Assembly: GCF_023022985.1 (NCBI RefSeq)
Contig: NZ_CP095461.1
Span: 1,488,001 to 1,552,000, forward strand
Origin: Arthrobacter gengyunqii
GTDB taxonomy: Bacteria > Actinomycetota > Actinomycetes > Actinomycetales > Micrococcaceae
Direction of reading: 5' to 3'
Length of the DNA: 64,000 nucleotides
Position 1 is the stretch's first letter; each line of letters opens with the position of its first letter. Under the pieces are notes generated by a model that was given only the letters and a program-made list of their open reading frames with translations, was not told the origin of the DNA and did not search any database. Shown here piece by piece: positions 8,687 through 17,581 of the stretch. The translations under genes and the position numbers were made by a program.

Positions 8687-9655
8687 CTAGACGATGCCCG
8701 GGGCGATCAGCAGCGTGGTGGGAACGGCTAGGAGCAAGCCGGACAGGATGAGCACGGCGGCGCGCTGCCAGGCGGGCAGCGGAGGCAGAGGTGTCAGCAG
8801 CCGGCTCAGCCGGTGAGCCGTGCCCAGTTTTTCCTGTTCATCCGGGCTGCCCAGAAGCGGAGCACTTCGTATCTCGGCAGCGGCAAGGCTCTCCGCAGGG
8901 GCCGCACCGCCGGTTCCCACTATCGCGACGGCCCGAATCAGCGTCTCCGGCTGGACGGTGTGCAGTGCCTCGTCGTCGGCCAGCATCTCGATGAGTTCAT
9001 TGACGGACTGCTGGGCCAGCTGGGAGGTGGGCAGCCACGGCAGGGCGGCGCGCCAGGCGGCAAAAGCCCACAGCAGCAGGTGATGGTGCTGGGCCAGATG
9101 GGCTTTCTCATGGATCAGGACGGCTGAGAGTTCATCATCGGAGAGCATCTCAAGCAGGCCGTCCGAGAGGACAGTGACCGAACGTGCGCCGCCCGGAAGG
9201 CAGTACGCCACCGGTACGGGGTGGTTGATGACCAGCGTGGCCGGTCGCGTGTCTGACGGGGAGCTCAGCAGCGTGAGCATGTCCCGGTGCCTGCGGCGGC
9301 CGCGGCGGATCCGGTAGTAGGTCAGCAGGAGGGTGAAGACGAGGTGTGCGCTGAGCAGGAGCGCAGCGCTAAGTGCGAAAACATGCACCAGGCCCAGGGT
9401 GGTGGCCGGCTGGCGGTTTATCAGGATGCCCCAGAGGTTGACCAGGGCGCCGATCAGGTTGTTGCCCAGAGGCTCAAGGCCCCAGGTGAGCATGGAGCCG
9501 ATCATCGACAGGCCGCCGGCCAGGGCGATGGCCTGCCACAGCACCATCGCCGAAAAAGGTGACCGTGCCGGCCACTTTGCCCGTGAGAGGGCGATCGGAA
9601 CCGGCCACGCCAGCACAAGGGCCAGTGCGGCCAACAAATATGAGGCCCAGATCAT
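8687..9655 (-). CDS. M56 family (BlaR1/MecR1-like) membrane metalloprotease
   Basis: A 322-residue membrane protein with N-terminal hydrophobic helices, a cytoplasmic segment, and the zinc protease motif H182-EKA-H186, followed by ENEL/MLADDEA-type residues that supply the third ligand. A last hydrophobic helix is at the C-terminus (about 297-318). This is the peptidase M56 layout. Family members sense a signal at the membrane and cleave, or cause loss of, a partner BlaI repressor. There is no C-terminal penicillin-binding sensor domain, as is usual in actinobacterial M56 proteins, so the signal need not be a beta-lactam. It follows the blaI-like gene by 29 nt in the same operon. Confidence 0.85.
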   Translation of the reverse strand: MIWASYLLAALALVLAWPVPIALSRAKWPARSPFSAMVLWQAIALAGGLSMIGSMLTWGLEPLGNNLIGALVNLWGILINRQPATTLGLVHVFALSAALLLSAHLVFTLLLTYYRIRRGRRRHRDMLTLLSSPSDTRPATLVINHPVPVAYCLPGGARSVTVLSDGLLEMLSDDELSAVLIHEKAHLAQHHHLLLWAFAAWRAALPWLPTSQLAQQSVNELIEMLADDEALHTVQPETLIRAVAIVGTGGAAPAESLAAAEIRSAPLLGSPDEQEKLGTAHRLSRLLTPLPPLPAWQRAAVLILSGLLLAVPTTLLIAPGIV

Positions 9656-9684
9656 CGCGGCGGAGAGCGGTGGGTGCTATCCGG

Positions 9685-10062
9685 TCAGACGCCGCCGAGC
9701 AGTCGTCGCAGGGTTTCTGCCTCGGTTGCCGACACTGAGCCGACGAAGCGGGCCAGCACAGCCTCCCGGTCATTGACGGAGCCGAGAACCTCGTGCATCA
9801 GTTCGGCCGTATGTTCGGCCTTGGACGTGATGGCACGGTAGCGGTGCGGGCGGATGTTCCGCTCACGCTCAACCAGGCCCTTTTTTTCAAGCCGGGAGAG
9901 CACGGTGAGGATGGTGGTGACCGCCAGGCCCTTGCCGCCGCCTGCTCCGGCCGCGGGGTTGGCCAGGGCGAGTTGTTCGCGCAGTTCGTTTGCCGTGGCC
10001 GCGTCCGGAGACTCCCAGAGGAGGTCCATAGTCGCCCGTTCCAGCTCGCCGAGGGTAGCCAT
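9685..10062 (-). CDS. BlaI/MecI family transcriptional repressor
   Basis: A 125-residue winged-helix repressor: LGELERATMDLLWESPDAAT (N-terminal helix), an HTH-containing segment ending VTTILTVLSRLEKKGLV, the wing RHRYRA-like stretch RPHRYRAITSKAEHTAELM, and a C-terminal dimerisation helix. This is the standard BlaI/MecI/CopY layout and length. It is the first gene of a two-gene leftward operon with the M56 protease and diverges from cydA. Dyads in the 223-nt intergenic region probably bind this protein, implying autoregulation and control of cydA. Confidence 0.9.
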   Translation of the reverse strand: MATLGELERATMDLLWESPDAATANELREQLALANPAAGAGGGKGLAVTTILTVLSRLEKKGLVERERNIRPHRYRAITSKAEHTAELMHEVLGSVNDREAVLARFVGSVSATEAETLRRLLGGV

Positions 10063-10185
10063 CTGTGTTCCCGTCCTTCACCATTAACATTGTCCGGAAC
10101 CGCCACAGAAGCTTGGCCCTTCCAGCCTTCCGCCAATTCAGCGGAAAGGGTCCGGATATCTAATCTACAGTGTTTTTGTGAGCGG

Positions 10186-10202
10186 TTCTACATCGCGTAG
10201 AA
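10186..10202. promoter_or_regulatory. BlaI-type operator dyad 1
   Basis: TTCTAC-ATCGC-GTAGAA is a perfect 6-bp inverted repeat with a 5-bp spacer. It lies just upstream of a TAGATT hexamer (10172-10177, leftward) that could be the blaI -10. The TCTAC/GTAGA arms resemble the TACA/TGTA half-sites of known BlaI boxes. Confidence 0.65.
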
Positions 10203-10214
10203 ATCTTTTTCGAA

Positions 10215-10229
10215 CTGATCTACGATCAG
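10215..10229. promoter_or_regulatory. Central palindrome between the two BlaI dyads
   Basis: CTGATC-TAC-GATCAG is a perfect 6-bp inverted repeat with a 3-bp centre that again contains TAC. It sits between the two TTCTAC dyads and may be a third, variant regulator site. Confidence 0.45.
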
Positions 10230-10241
10230 AAGCAGAATGGT

Positions 10242-10258
10242 TTCTACGCTCTGTAGAA
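10242..10258. promoter_or_regulatory. BlaI-type operator dyad 2, at the cydA promoter
   Basis: TTCTAC-GCTCT-GTAGAA has the same arms and the same 5-bp spacer length as dyad 1. It contains TACGCT, a possible cydA -10, and ends 27 nt before the cydA start, so a bound repressor would block cydA transcription. Confidence 0.65.
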
Positions 10259-10285
10259 GTCTGGCTCGACTGAAGGAATCCTCCC

Positions 10286-11932
10286 TTGGAAGCACTGGAT
10301 ATTGCCCGCTGGCAGTTCGGCATCACCACCGTTTACCACTTCCTCATGGTGCCGCTGACCATCGGCCTGGGGCTGGTGGTGGCGACTCTGCAGACCATGT
10401 GGGTCCGCACGGGCAAAGATGAATACCTGCGCATGACCAAGTTCTGGGGAAAGCTCTTCCTCATCAACTTCATCATGGGCATCGCCACCGGCCTGGTTCA
10501 GGAATTCCAGTTCGGCATGGCCTGGAGTGAGTACAGCCGCTTCGTAGGTGACGTGTTCGGCGCCCCGCTGGCGCTGGAATCGCTGCTGGCCTTCTTTACG
10601 GAGTCCGTGTTCCTGGGGCTGTGGATCTTCGGCTGGGGCAGACTGTCCAAGAAGCTGCACCTGGCCTGCCTGTGGATTGCAGTCCTGGCATCGGTCCTCT
10701 CGGCCTACTTCATCCTGGCCGCCAACTCCTGGATGCAGCACCCCGTGGGCGTGGAAATGGTGGACGGCCGGCCCGTCCTGAATGACATCTGGGCCGTCCT
10801 GACCAACAACACTTTGCTGGTGGCCTTCCCGCACCAAATCACCGCCGCACTCTCCGTGGCCGGCGGCTTCCTGCTCGGCATCGCCTGGTACCACCTGTGG
10901 AAGCGGCGCCGCGACGGCATCGACACCGTCAACGAGGACGGCACCGTAAACGTCGGTGAGCGCCCGGAAATCGGCCGCGACAAGGCTGACCACAGCGTCT
11001 GGATCAAGTCCCTGCGCATCGGCGCCGTGGTGGCCATGGTGTCCTTCGCCGGCACGGCTGTCACCGGTGACCTTCAGGGCAAGCTCATGTTCGATCAGCA
11101 GCCCATGAAGATGGCTGCAGCTGAGGCCGCCTGCCACGACGGCACCTCCTTCTCGATCCTTTCCGTCGGCGACGTCGGCGCCAAGAACTGTGATGACGTC
11201 AAAGCCGTGATCGAAGTGCCAGGCCTGCTGTCTTTCCTGGCGAACAACAACTTCGACACCGAGGTCAAGGGCGTTAATACCCTGATCCCGGAGTATCAGG
11301 AAGCGTACGGCACCCACATCCCGGACGATCCCAAGTACGGTGAGCAGGCCGGCACCGAGATCGACTACCTGCCGGTCATGTCCGTCACCTACTGGGGCTT
11401 CCGCATCATGATCGGTTTCGGCGGCGTTGCTACAGCCGCGGCTGCCTTTGCCCTGTGGATCACCCGCAAGGGCACCGTCCCCGAGTCCAAGTGGCTGATG
11501 CGCCTGGCCGTGTTCGGCATCCTGGCCCCCTTCGGGGCCAACAGTGCCGGCTGGATCTTCACGGAAATGGGACGCCAGCCCTTTGTGGTGGCACCCAACC
11601 CGAGCTTCACCGGCATCGACCAGGTCTTCATGTTTACGGCGGCCGCAGTGTCCCCGGGGGTCTCCAGGGCCGAGATGATCTTCTCCCTTTCCTGCTTTGC
11701 GCTGGTGTACCTGGCGCTCCTGGTGGTGGAGGTACGGCTGCTGTTCAAGTTCACCCGCGGCGGAGTTCCGTCCGCCATGCCTGAACTGCTGAGCAGCGGC
11801 GGGCATGACGGCGGTTCCTCCGGCGGCATGGATTCCGCCGGGGGCGATGACGGGACGGGCAGCGACGGCAGCGACAGCTCCGGCGGAACCAAACCCAAGC
11901 AGCCCGACGATGTCCTCGGCTTTGCCTACTAA
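10286..11932 (+). CDS. cydA: Cytochrome bd ubiquinol oxidase subunit I
   Basis: Catalytic subunit of the high-affinity terminal oxidase, carrying hemes b558, b595 and d in the cytoplasmic membrane. H18 in TTVYHFLMVP is the heme ligand equivalent. The helix GAPLALESLLAFFTESVFLG carries the conserved Glu pair, and a further heme His is in LVAFPHQITAAL. The quinol-binding part has GRQPFVV. The start is TTG with GAAGGA 8 nt upstream. At 548 residues it is longer than most because of a Gly/Ser/Asp-rich tail (about 503-548) ending DDVLGFAY. First gene of cydA-cydB-cydDC, and likely repressed through the BlaI-type dyads upstream. Confidence 0.97.
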   Translation: MEALDIARWQFGITTVYHFLMVPLTIGLGLVVATLQTMWVRTGKDEYLRMTKFWGKLFLINFIMGIATGLVQEFQFGMAWSEYSRFVGDVFGAPLALESLLAFFTESVFLGLWIFGWGRLSKKLHLACLWIAVLASVLSAYFILAANSWMQHPVGVEMVDGRPVLNDIWAVLTNNTLLVAFPHQITAALSVAGGFLLGIAWYHLWKRRRDGIDTVNEDGTVNVGERPEIGRDKADHSVWIKSLRIGAVVAMVSFAGTAVTGDLQGKLMFDQQPMKMAAAEAACHDGTSFSILSVGDVGAKNCDDVKAVIEVPGLLSFLANNNFDTEVKGVNTLIPEYQEAYGTHIPDDPKYGEQAGTEIDYLPVMSVTYWGFRIMIGFGGVATAAAAFALWITRKGTVPESKWLMRLAVFGILAPFGANSAGWIFTEMGRQPFVVAPNPSFTGIDQVFMFTAAAVSPGVSRAEMIFSLSCFALVYLALLVVEVRLLFKFTRGGVPSAMPELLSSGGHDGGSSGGMDSAGGDDGTGSDGSDSSGGTKPKQPDDVLGFAY

Positions 11933-11968
11933 CCCGGCTTTGCCCACTAAGCGATCTGGAGCACAGAA

Positions 11969-12988
11969 GTGATTTCGCTACCCACCCTTTGGTTCATCGT
12001 CCTGGCCTTCCTCTGGACCGGTTACCTCTTCCTGGAAGGCTTCGACCTCGGCGTCGGCATGCTCATGAAGCTGATGGGCCGCAGCGAGAAGGACCGCCGG
12101 GTCATGCTCAACACCATCGGCCCGGTCTGGGACGGCAACGAGGTGTGGCTGATTACCGCCGGCGCCATGACCTTTGCCACCTTCCCGCTCTGGTACGCCG
12201 CCCTCTTCTCGGCCCTGTACATTCCGCTGGTGCTGGTCCTGCTGGGCCTGATCTTCCGGGCGGTGTCCATCGAATACCGCGGCAAGCACGATGACGACCG
12301 CTGGCGCAGCCGCTGGGACTGGGCCATGGCCCTGGGATCCTTCGTCTCGGCCTTCGGCGTGGGTGCTGCCCTGGCACTGACCACCACCGGACTGCCGCTG
12401 AATGAAAACGGTGACCGGGTGGGCGGGGCGTTTGCCTGGTTCAACGGCTATGCCGTCCTGGGCGGATTCGCCGTCGTCGCGTTCTGCCTGGTCCATGCCT
12501 GCGCGTTCCTGGCGCTGAAGTCCCGCGGCGACATTGAAATGAGGGCCCGCCGCGCCGTCGTGCGCTGGCTCCCGCTGGGCGTGCTGCCGATGGCCGCCTG
12601 GGCCATTGTGGTTCAGCAGCAGAACGGCAAGGCGCTGACCCTGATTCCGCTGGTCATCGCGGTGGTGGCGGTGGTGCTGGCCTGGGCCGCCGCGCGCCGC
12701 GGCCGCGAAGGCTGGAGCTTCATTTGGATCGGAGCGTTCCTGGTGGCGGGCGTGTTCACGATCTTCGCGTCTGTGTACCCGAACGTGCTGCCCTCCACGC
12801 TGAACCCGGCCTGGAACCTGACAGTGAACAACGCGTCCTCCTCCGACTACACACTGACCGTGATTTCCTGGGTCTCGCTCTTCGGCCTGCCCTTGGTGGT
12901 GCTTTACCAGGGCTGGACCTACTGGGTCTTCCGCAAGCGCATCACCGCTGACTCCATTCCGGCTGCCCACTCGGTGACCGCTCAGTGA
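11969..12988 (+). CDS. cydB: Cytochrome bd ubiquinol oxidase subunit II
   Basis: The 339-residue second subunit of cytochrome bd oxidase, an integral membrane protein of about eight to nine helices. The N-terminus LPTLWFIVLAFLWTGYLFLE-GFDLGVGM is the family signature, followed by GPVWDGNEVWLITAGAMTFATFP, also diagnostic. The start is GTG with GGAG upstream, 36 nt after the cydA stop. Its TGA overlaps the GTG start of cydDC (GTGA), so translation of the two is probably coupled. Confidence 0.97.
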   Translation: MISLPTLWFIVLAFLWTGYLFLEGFDLGVGMLMKLMGRSEKDRRVMLNTIGPVWDGNEVWLITAGAMTFATFPLWYAALFSALYIPLVLVLLGLIFRAVSIEYRGKHDDDRWRSRWDWAMALGSFVSAFGVGAALALTTTGLPLNENGDRVGGAFAWFNGYAVLGGFAVVAFCLVHACAFLALKSRGDIEMRARRAVVRWLPLGVLPMAAWAIVVQQQNGKALTLIPLVIAVVAVVLAWAAARRGREGWSFIWIGAFLVAGVFTIFASVYPNVLPSTLNPAWNLTVNNASSSDYTLTVISWVSLFGLPLVVLYQGWTYWVFRKRITADSIPAAHSVTAQ

Positions 12989-15900
12989 AACCTGTCCTTC
13001 CGGTCAGTGCCGCCAGCCGGCGGGCGCTGTACCTGCTGGGGCTGCTGGCCGCCGTCAAGGCAGCGGGCCTGGTTCTCCTGGCCACCGGTGTTGCCGCCGG
13101 CGTGGCAGGGCTCGCCGCCGGCGGGCCGGACTGGCGCTGGGTGCTCGCCAACGGCATTGCCGGTGCAGTGCTGCGATCCATCGCCGTGTGGGGCACCGAA
13201 ACGGTGTCCCAGCGCGCAGCGGCCGGCGTCAAGGAGGAGCTGCGCGCGTCCCTGACCAAGCGCGCGCTCGACGACGGCGGCAACGTTCCCGGGATGGGGT
13301 CCGGCGCGCTGAGCGTGCTGATCACCCGAGGCCTGGACGGGCTGGACAATTACTACGCCAAGTATCTTCCCGCCCTGGTGACCTGCGCCGTCGTTCCCCT
13401 GCTGGTGGGACTGCGGATCCTCTCCGCGGACTGGCTCAGCGCGGTGGTGGTGGTCCTGACTGTTCCGCTGGTGCCGGTGTTCATGATCCTGATCGGGCTG
13501 CACACCGGCGACAAGACCGCTGCCGCCGTCGATGCATTGAACCGGCTGTCCGACAACATGCTGGAGCTGGCCAAGGGGCTGCCCGTCCTGGTGGGCCTGG
13601 GGCGGGCGAAGGCGCAGACCCGCGCCCTGCGCGATGTGGCGGAGAACTACCGTGTCCGTACGTTGGAAACCCTGCGGGTGGCGTTCCTGTCCGCCCTGGC
13701 GCTGGAACTGATTGCCACCATCTCGGTGGCGCTGGTGGCCGTGGTGATCGGCGTGCGCCTGGTCAACGGCTCCATGTCCCTGGAGCTGGGCCTGCTGGCC
13801 CTGATCCTGGCACCCGAGTGCTATCAGCCGCTGCGTGACCTGGGCACCGCCCACCACGCCAGCGAAGACGGTCTCGAAGCCCTCAAACGCACCAACGCCG
13901 TTCTGGACGCGCCGGCCGCCGTTCCGCTGGTTCCCGCCGGCGCCCCGAAAACTGACGCCGCTGCGGCAAAGCCGGAGGATTCCGCCGCCGCCGGACCGCC
14001 GTTGTCGGTGGCGGGGCTGACCATCCGGTATGCCGGACGTCCCCGCCCGGCAGTGTCCGACCTCAGCTTTGAGGTGCCTGCGGGGAGCATTGCCGCCCTC
14101 ACCGGTTCCAGCGGCAGCGGCAAGACCTCCGTCCTGGAAACGCTCGCCGGGCTGCGCCGCCACGGTGGAGACACTGCGCTGGACGGGACAGTCACCGGCG
14201 TCGACCGTGCCGGCATTGCGTGGATTCCGCAGCACCCGGTGCTGGTCGAAGACACCACTGTTGAGGAGATTGCCCTCTATTCAGGGCTGGGGCCGGACGA
14301 GGAAGGCCGCCGGGCTGCCGCCAAGGCGCTCGCCGCCATTGGGTCCCTGCATTTGCTGGACACCCGCACCGCTGACCTGAGCCCCGGCGAGCAGCGCCGC
14401 GTCGCCGTTGCCCGTGCACTGGCCCGCATTGCCTGCCAACCGCAGGTGCGCGTGCTGCTGGCCGATGAACCCACCGCTCATCTGGATGCGGAGAGCGCCG
14501 CCGCCGTGATCCGTGCCCTGAGAAATCTTCGCGGAACGGTCACGGTGCTGCTGGTGGCCCACGACCAGGCCGCCGCAGCCATCGCCGACCGCCTGATTCC
14601 GGTGGACGCCGGACGCCAGGCCGGGCTTGAATCCGCAGTGTGGAACGCCGCAGCCGCACCGGAGACTCCGCAGGCCGTCTCCTTGCCGGCTCCCGTAACC
14701 AATCCCGCGGCCCACTCCTCGCCGGCCCCCTCCGATCCAGCCCCCTCCGATCCAGCGGGCGCCGACGCGGAAGAACGCGCCGCCGCCCCCGTCCGCTGGC
14801 AGGAGGAGCTCGCGGAAACCGAATCCCATCCGGTGCACCAGCCGCTGTGGAAGAACCTGCTGGTGCTGCGGCCCTGGAGCCCCCAGTTCCTGATGGCACT
14901 GCTCCTTGGCACCGGAGCGACGCTCTTTGCCGTGGCCCTCACCTCGCTGTCCGGCTGGTTGATAGTCCGGGCCAACGAACAGCCCCCGATCATGCTGCTG
15001 CTCACTGCGATTGTTGGCGTCCGGTTCTTCGGCATCGGCCGGGCCGTGCTGCGCTACTTGGAGCGGCTGCGCCTGCACGACGCCGTCTTCCGTGCCACCA
15101 ACGCCATCCGCATCCGCCTGTGGAACGGACTGCTGCAGCGCCCCGAGGGATGGCGCCGGCTGGCCCGCGGCGGGGGAGCCCTGGAGCGTCTGGTCGGCGA
15201 CGTGGACGAGCTGCGGGACATTGCCCCGCGTGTCGTCTTTGCGCCCCTGACGGGGTTCTTTACCGCCGTGGCCGCCTGCATTGCCACCGGCCTGCTGCTG
15301 CCTGAAGCCCTCGGCGCGCAGATCCTGGTGTGCCTGGTGGGCCTGGTGGCAGCTCCGCTGCTGGCACTGGGTGCCGATGCTGCGGCCCGTGCGGCAACCG
15401 TGCGCCTGCAGTCCCGGTCCATGGCGGCCATGGCACGCCTGCTTTCGGCGGCGCCGGACCTGGAAGCCAACAGCAGTTCCGCCCCGGTGTTCGCCCGGCA
15501 GCAGCAGCTCGACGCGCGCGCCTCAGCGGCGGTGCGCCGGAGTGCGTGGGCGCAGGGTTTGGCCAACGCCGTCACCGCCCTGGCCTGCTCGCTCGGTGCC
15601 CTCTACATACTGACCCTGGCCGGGAACATTCCCGCGACGGTGGCCGCCGTCGTCGTGCTCATGCAACTGGCACTGATCGAAGCCTTCGTGGCTGTGAACG
15701 GCTCCATCCAGCAGTTCTTCGCCTGGCGGACCCTGGGCGACAAGGTGCTGCCGGATTTGGGGACGCTTACCGTGGAGCCGCTGGATCTTGAGCCTGATGC
15801 GGAGACGGAACCTGCCGGGAAAGAAGCGGTCCGGAGCGTGGACACCGTTGAGCTGCGGGGGATCAGTTACCGCTACCCCGGCCAGAACACGCCGGTGTTC

Positions 15901-16509
15901 GAGCACCTGGACCTGGACCTGCGCCGGGACAGCTGGCTGGCAGTCACCGGACCCTCCGGCAGCGGAAAGTCCACGCTGCTCGGCGTCCTGCTGGGCTTCC
16001 TTACCCCGCAGGAAGGGTCCTTCCTAATCAACGGAAGGCCGGCTGCCGAGTTCCCGCCCACTGCCCGCCGGATGGCCTGGTGCCCGCAGGAAGCCCATCT
16101 GTTCGATTCCAGCCTGCGCGGCAACCTGCTGCTCGCCCGCGACCGCCGGCGGCCGCCCACGGAAGCGGGGATGGTTGCCGCCCTGGACGCCGTCGGCCTG
16201 GGTCCCTTCCTTGCCGGGCTGCCGGAGGGGCTGGACACCCGCGTGGGCGGTGGAGGGCACTTCCTCTCCGGCGGACAGCGTCAGCGGCTTGCGGTGGCGC
16301 GCGCACTCCTGACGGAAGCCGACGTCGTGCTTCTGGATGAGCCTACGGCGCACCTGGACCCGGAAGCGGGGGAACAGCTGATGGCCGATTTGGCGGCCGG
16401 ACTGCGCGGCAAAGCCGTGGTGGTCGTGACCCACAACCCCGCCGACGCCGCATGGTGTCAGCGCAGAATTGTGCTGGGGCCGGCCGCATGTGCCGCGTCA
16501 CACACTTAG
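12985..16509 (+). CDS. cydDC: CydDC fused ABC exporter for cytochrome bd assembly
   Basis: One 1174-residue polypeptide carries both halves of the heterodimeric exporter that other bacteria encode as cydD and cydC; the complex exports thiols and supports heme insertion into cytochrome bd. Order: six-helix membrane domain, nucleotide-binding domain 1 (Walker A GSSGSGKTS, signature LSPGEQRR, Walker B LLADEPTAHLD), a Pro/Ala/Ser linker, a second membrane domain, then nucleotide-binding domain 2 (GPSGSGKST, LSGGQRQR, VVLLDEPTAHLD). The linker contains a tandem 15-bp duplication at 14725-14754 encoding APSDP twice. The signature of half 1 is LSPGE rather than LSGGQ, so that ATP site may be degenerate. 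It overlaps cydB by 4 nt. Confidence 0.95.
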   Translation: MKPVLPVSAASRRALYLLGLLAAVKAAGLVLLATGVAAGVAGLAAGGPDWRWVLANGIAGAVLRSIAVWGTETVSQRAAAGVKEELRASLTKRALDDGGNVPGMGSGALSVLITRGLDGLDNYYAKYLPALVTCAVVPLLVGLRILSADWLSAVVVVLTVPLVPVFMILIGLHTGDKTAAAVDALNRLSDNMLELAKGLPVLVGLGRAKAQTRALRDVAENYRVRTLETLRVAFLSALALELIATISVALVAVVIGVRLVNGSMSLELGLLALILAPECYQPLRDLGTAHHASEDGLEALKRTNAVLDAPAAVPLVPAGAPKTDAAAAKPEDSAAAGPPLSVAGLTIRYAGRPRPAVSDLSFEVPAGSIAALTGSSGSGKTSVLETLAGLRRHGGDTALDGTVTGVDRAGIAWIPQHPVLVEDTTVEEIALYSGLGPDEEGRRAAAKALAAIGSLHLLDTRTADLSPGEQRRVAVARALARIACQPQVRVLLADEPTAHLDAESAAAVIRALRNLRGTVTVLLVAHDQAAAAIADRLIPVDAGRQAGLESAVWNAAAAPETPQAVSLPAPVTNPAAHSSPAPSDPAPSDPAGADAEERAAAPVRWQEELAETESHPVHQPLWKNLLVLRPWSPQFLMALLLGTGATLFAVALTSLSGWLIVRANEQPPIMLLLTAIVGVRFFGIGRAVLRYLERLRLHDAVFRATNAIRIRLWNGLLQRPEGWRRLARGGGALERLVGDVDELRDIAPRVVFAPLTGFFTAVAACIATGLLLPEALGAQILVCLVGLVAAPLLALGADAAARAATVRLQSRSMAAMARLLSAAPDLEANSSSAPVFARQQQLDARASAAVRRSAWAQGLANAVTALACSLGALYILTLAGNIPATVAAVVVLMQLALIEAFVAVNGSIQQFFAWRTLGDKVLPDLGTLTVEPLDLEPDAETEPAGKEAVRSVDTVELRGISYRYPGQNTPVFEHLDLDLRRDSWLAVTGPSGSGKSTLLGVLLGFLTPQEGSFLINGRPAAEFPPTARRMAWCPQEAHLFDSSLRGNLLLARDRRRPPTEAGMVAALDAVGLGPFLAGLPEGLDTRVGGGGHFLSGGQRQRLAVARALLTEADVVLLDEPTAHLDPEAGEQLMADLAAGLRGKAVVVVTHNPADAAWCQRRIVLGPAACAASHT
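14725..14754 (+). repeat. Tandem 15-bp repeat in the CydDC linker
   Basis: GCCCCCTCCGATCCA occurs twice in direct succession, in frame, giving a repeated APSDP in the interdomain linker. It looks like a slippage-type duplication in a flexible region. Confidence 0.85.
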
Positions 16510-16531
16510 GAAGTGCCCCGCAGGATTGTCA

Positions 16532-16537
16532 TAGGGT
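16532..16537 (+). promoter_or_regulatory. -10 hexamer for a leaderless GNAT transcript
   Basis: TAGGGT lies exactly 6 nt before the ATG at 16544, so transcription should begin at or within a base or two of the start codon. Confidence 0.5.
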
Positions 16538-16543
16538 GGAAAA

Positions 16544-17539
16544 ATGAGTATTTCAACACCTCCGGAAATTCCTGGTCCCGCGACGGGCCTGCGCTGGCGG
16601 GCCATCACGGCCGAAGACGTTGACGCCTGGCTGGAACTGGTCCGGCGCATCGCCGCAGTGGACAAACCGGGATATGTCCAGCAGCGTGCGGATTTGGAAC
16701 ATGTCCTGGCCGCCAGCTCGGACAACCCGGCCAGGGACACCCTGTTGGGACTGGACCGCAGCGGCGTGGCGCGCGCCTACGGCTACCTGGTTCGGACCGA
16801 AGGTTCGGACAAAATCCACGGTGCCGGGGGAGTGGACCCGCAGTGGCGCCGTCGCGGCATCGGGACCGCCCTGCTGCGTTGGCAGCAGCAGCGCGCCCGC
16901 GAACGCCTGCTGGAAACCGGCCACGAGAAGGGCCTGCTGCGGTTCATGGCGGAGGAGGACAACGCCTCGCACGTGGCACTGTTCCATGCCGCCAACGCCT
17001 CTGTGGTGCGCTACTTCACGGAGATGACCCGGCCGCTGGATACCGACATCCCGGACACAAAGCTGCCGGACGGCCTGGAATACGTCACCTTCAACGAGGA
17101 CATTTCCGAGGCACTGCGCGTAGCGCACAACGAAGTCTTCCGGGACCACTGGGGCAGCGAGGAACGGGATCCCGAGCGCTGGCAGCACAACGTGGAACAC
17201 CCGCACTTCCGCGCGGACTGGACCTTTGTGGTCATGGACACCGCCGCCGGGGAAATTGCCGGCTACAACATTGCCTCCTTTGATCCTGAGGGCGAAAAGC
17301 TCAACGGCTACACCGAGGGTTACACCGAGCTGCTGGGCGTGCGCCGCAGCTACCGGGGCCTGGGCCTGGCACCGGCCATGCTGGGAGAAGCGATGCGCCG
17401 GTACAAGGCAGCGGGCATGGAGCGTGCCGGGCTGGGCGTGGACACGGAAAACCCGTCCGGAGCGCTGGGACTGTACGAAAGCCTGGGCTACACGCCCACC
17501 TTCCGCGAGGTGTTCTTCGACCTGCACGTGCTTCCGTAG
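16544..17539 (+). CDS. Tandem GNAT N-acetyltransferase
   Basis: A 331-residue cytoplasmic protein with two GNAT folds in series. The first (about 15-165) has the acetyl-CoA loop WRRRGIGTALL; the second (about 180-325) has the equivalent YRGLGLAPAMLGEAM and the typical beta-bulge region GLGVDTENPSGALGLYESLG. The two-domain plan resembles mycothiol synthase MshD and related actinobacterial acetyltransferases, but the substrate is not readable from sequence and MshD itself is not claimed. It starts 34 nt after cydDC and has its own TAnnnT hexamer 6 nt before the ATG, so it is probably transcribed independently as a leaderless mRNA. Confidence 0.85.
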   Translation: MSISTPPEIPGPATGLRWRAITAEDVDAWLELVRRIAAVDKPGYVQQRADLEHVLAASSDNPARDTLLGLDRSGVARAYGYLVRTEGSDKIHGAGGVDPQWRRRGIGTALLRWQQQRARERLLETGHEKGLLRFMAEEDNASHVALFHAANASVVRYFTEMTRPLDTDIPDTKLPDGLEYVTFNEDISEALRVAHNEVFRDHWGSEERDPERWQHNVEHPHFRADWTFVVMDTAAGEIAGYNIASFDPEGEKLNGYTEGYTELLGVRRSYRGLGLAPAMLGEAMRRYKAAGMERAGLGVDTENPSGALGLYESLGYTPTFREVFFDLHVLP

Positions 17540-17581
17540 GGCGATAAGCCGAAGATCGTCGACGATGGACCGGGCTGGCAG

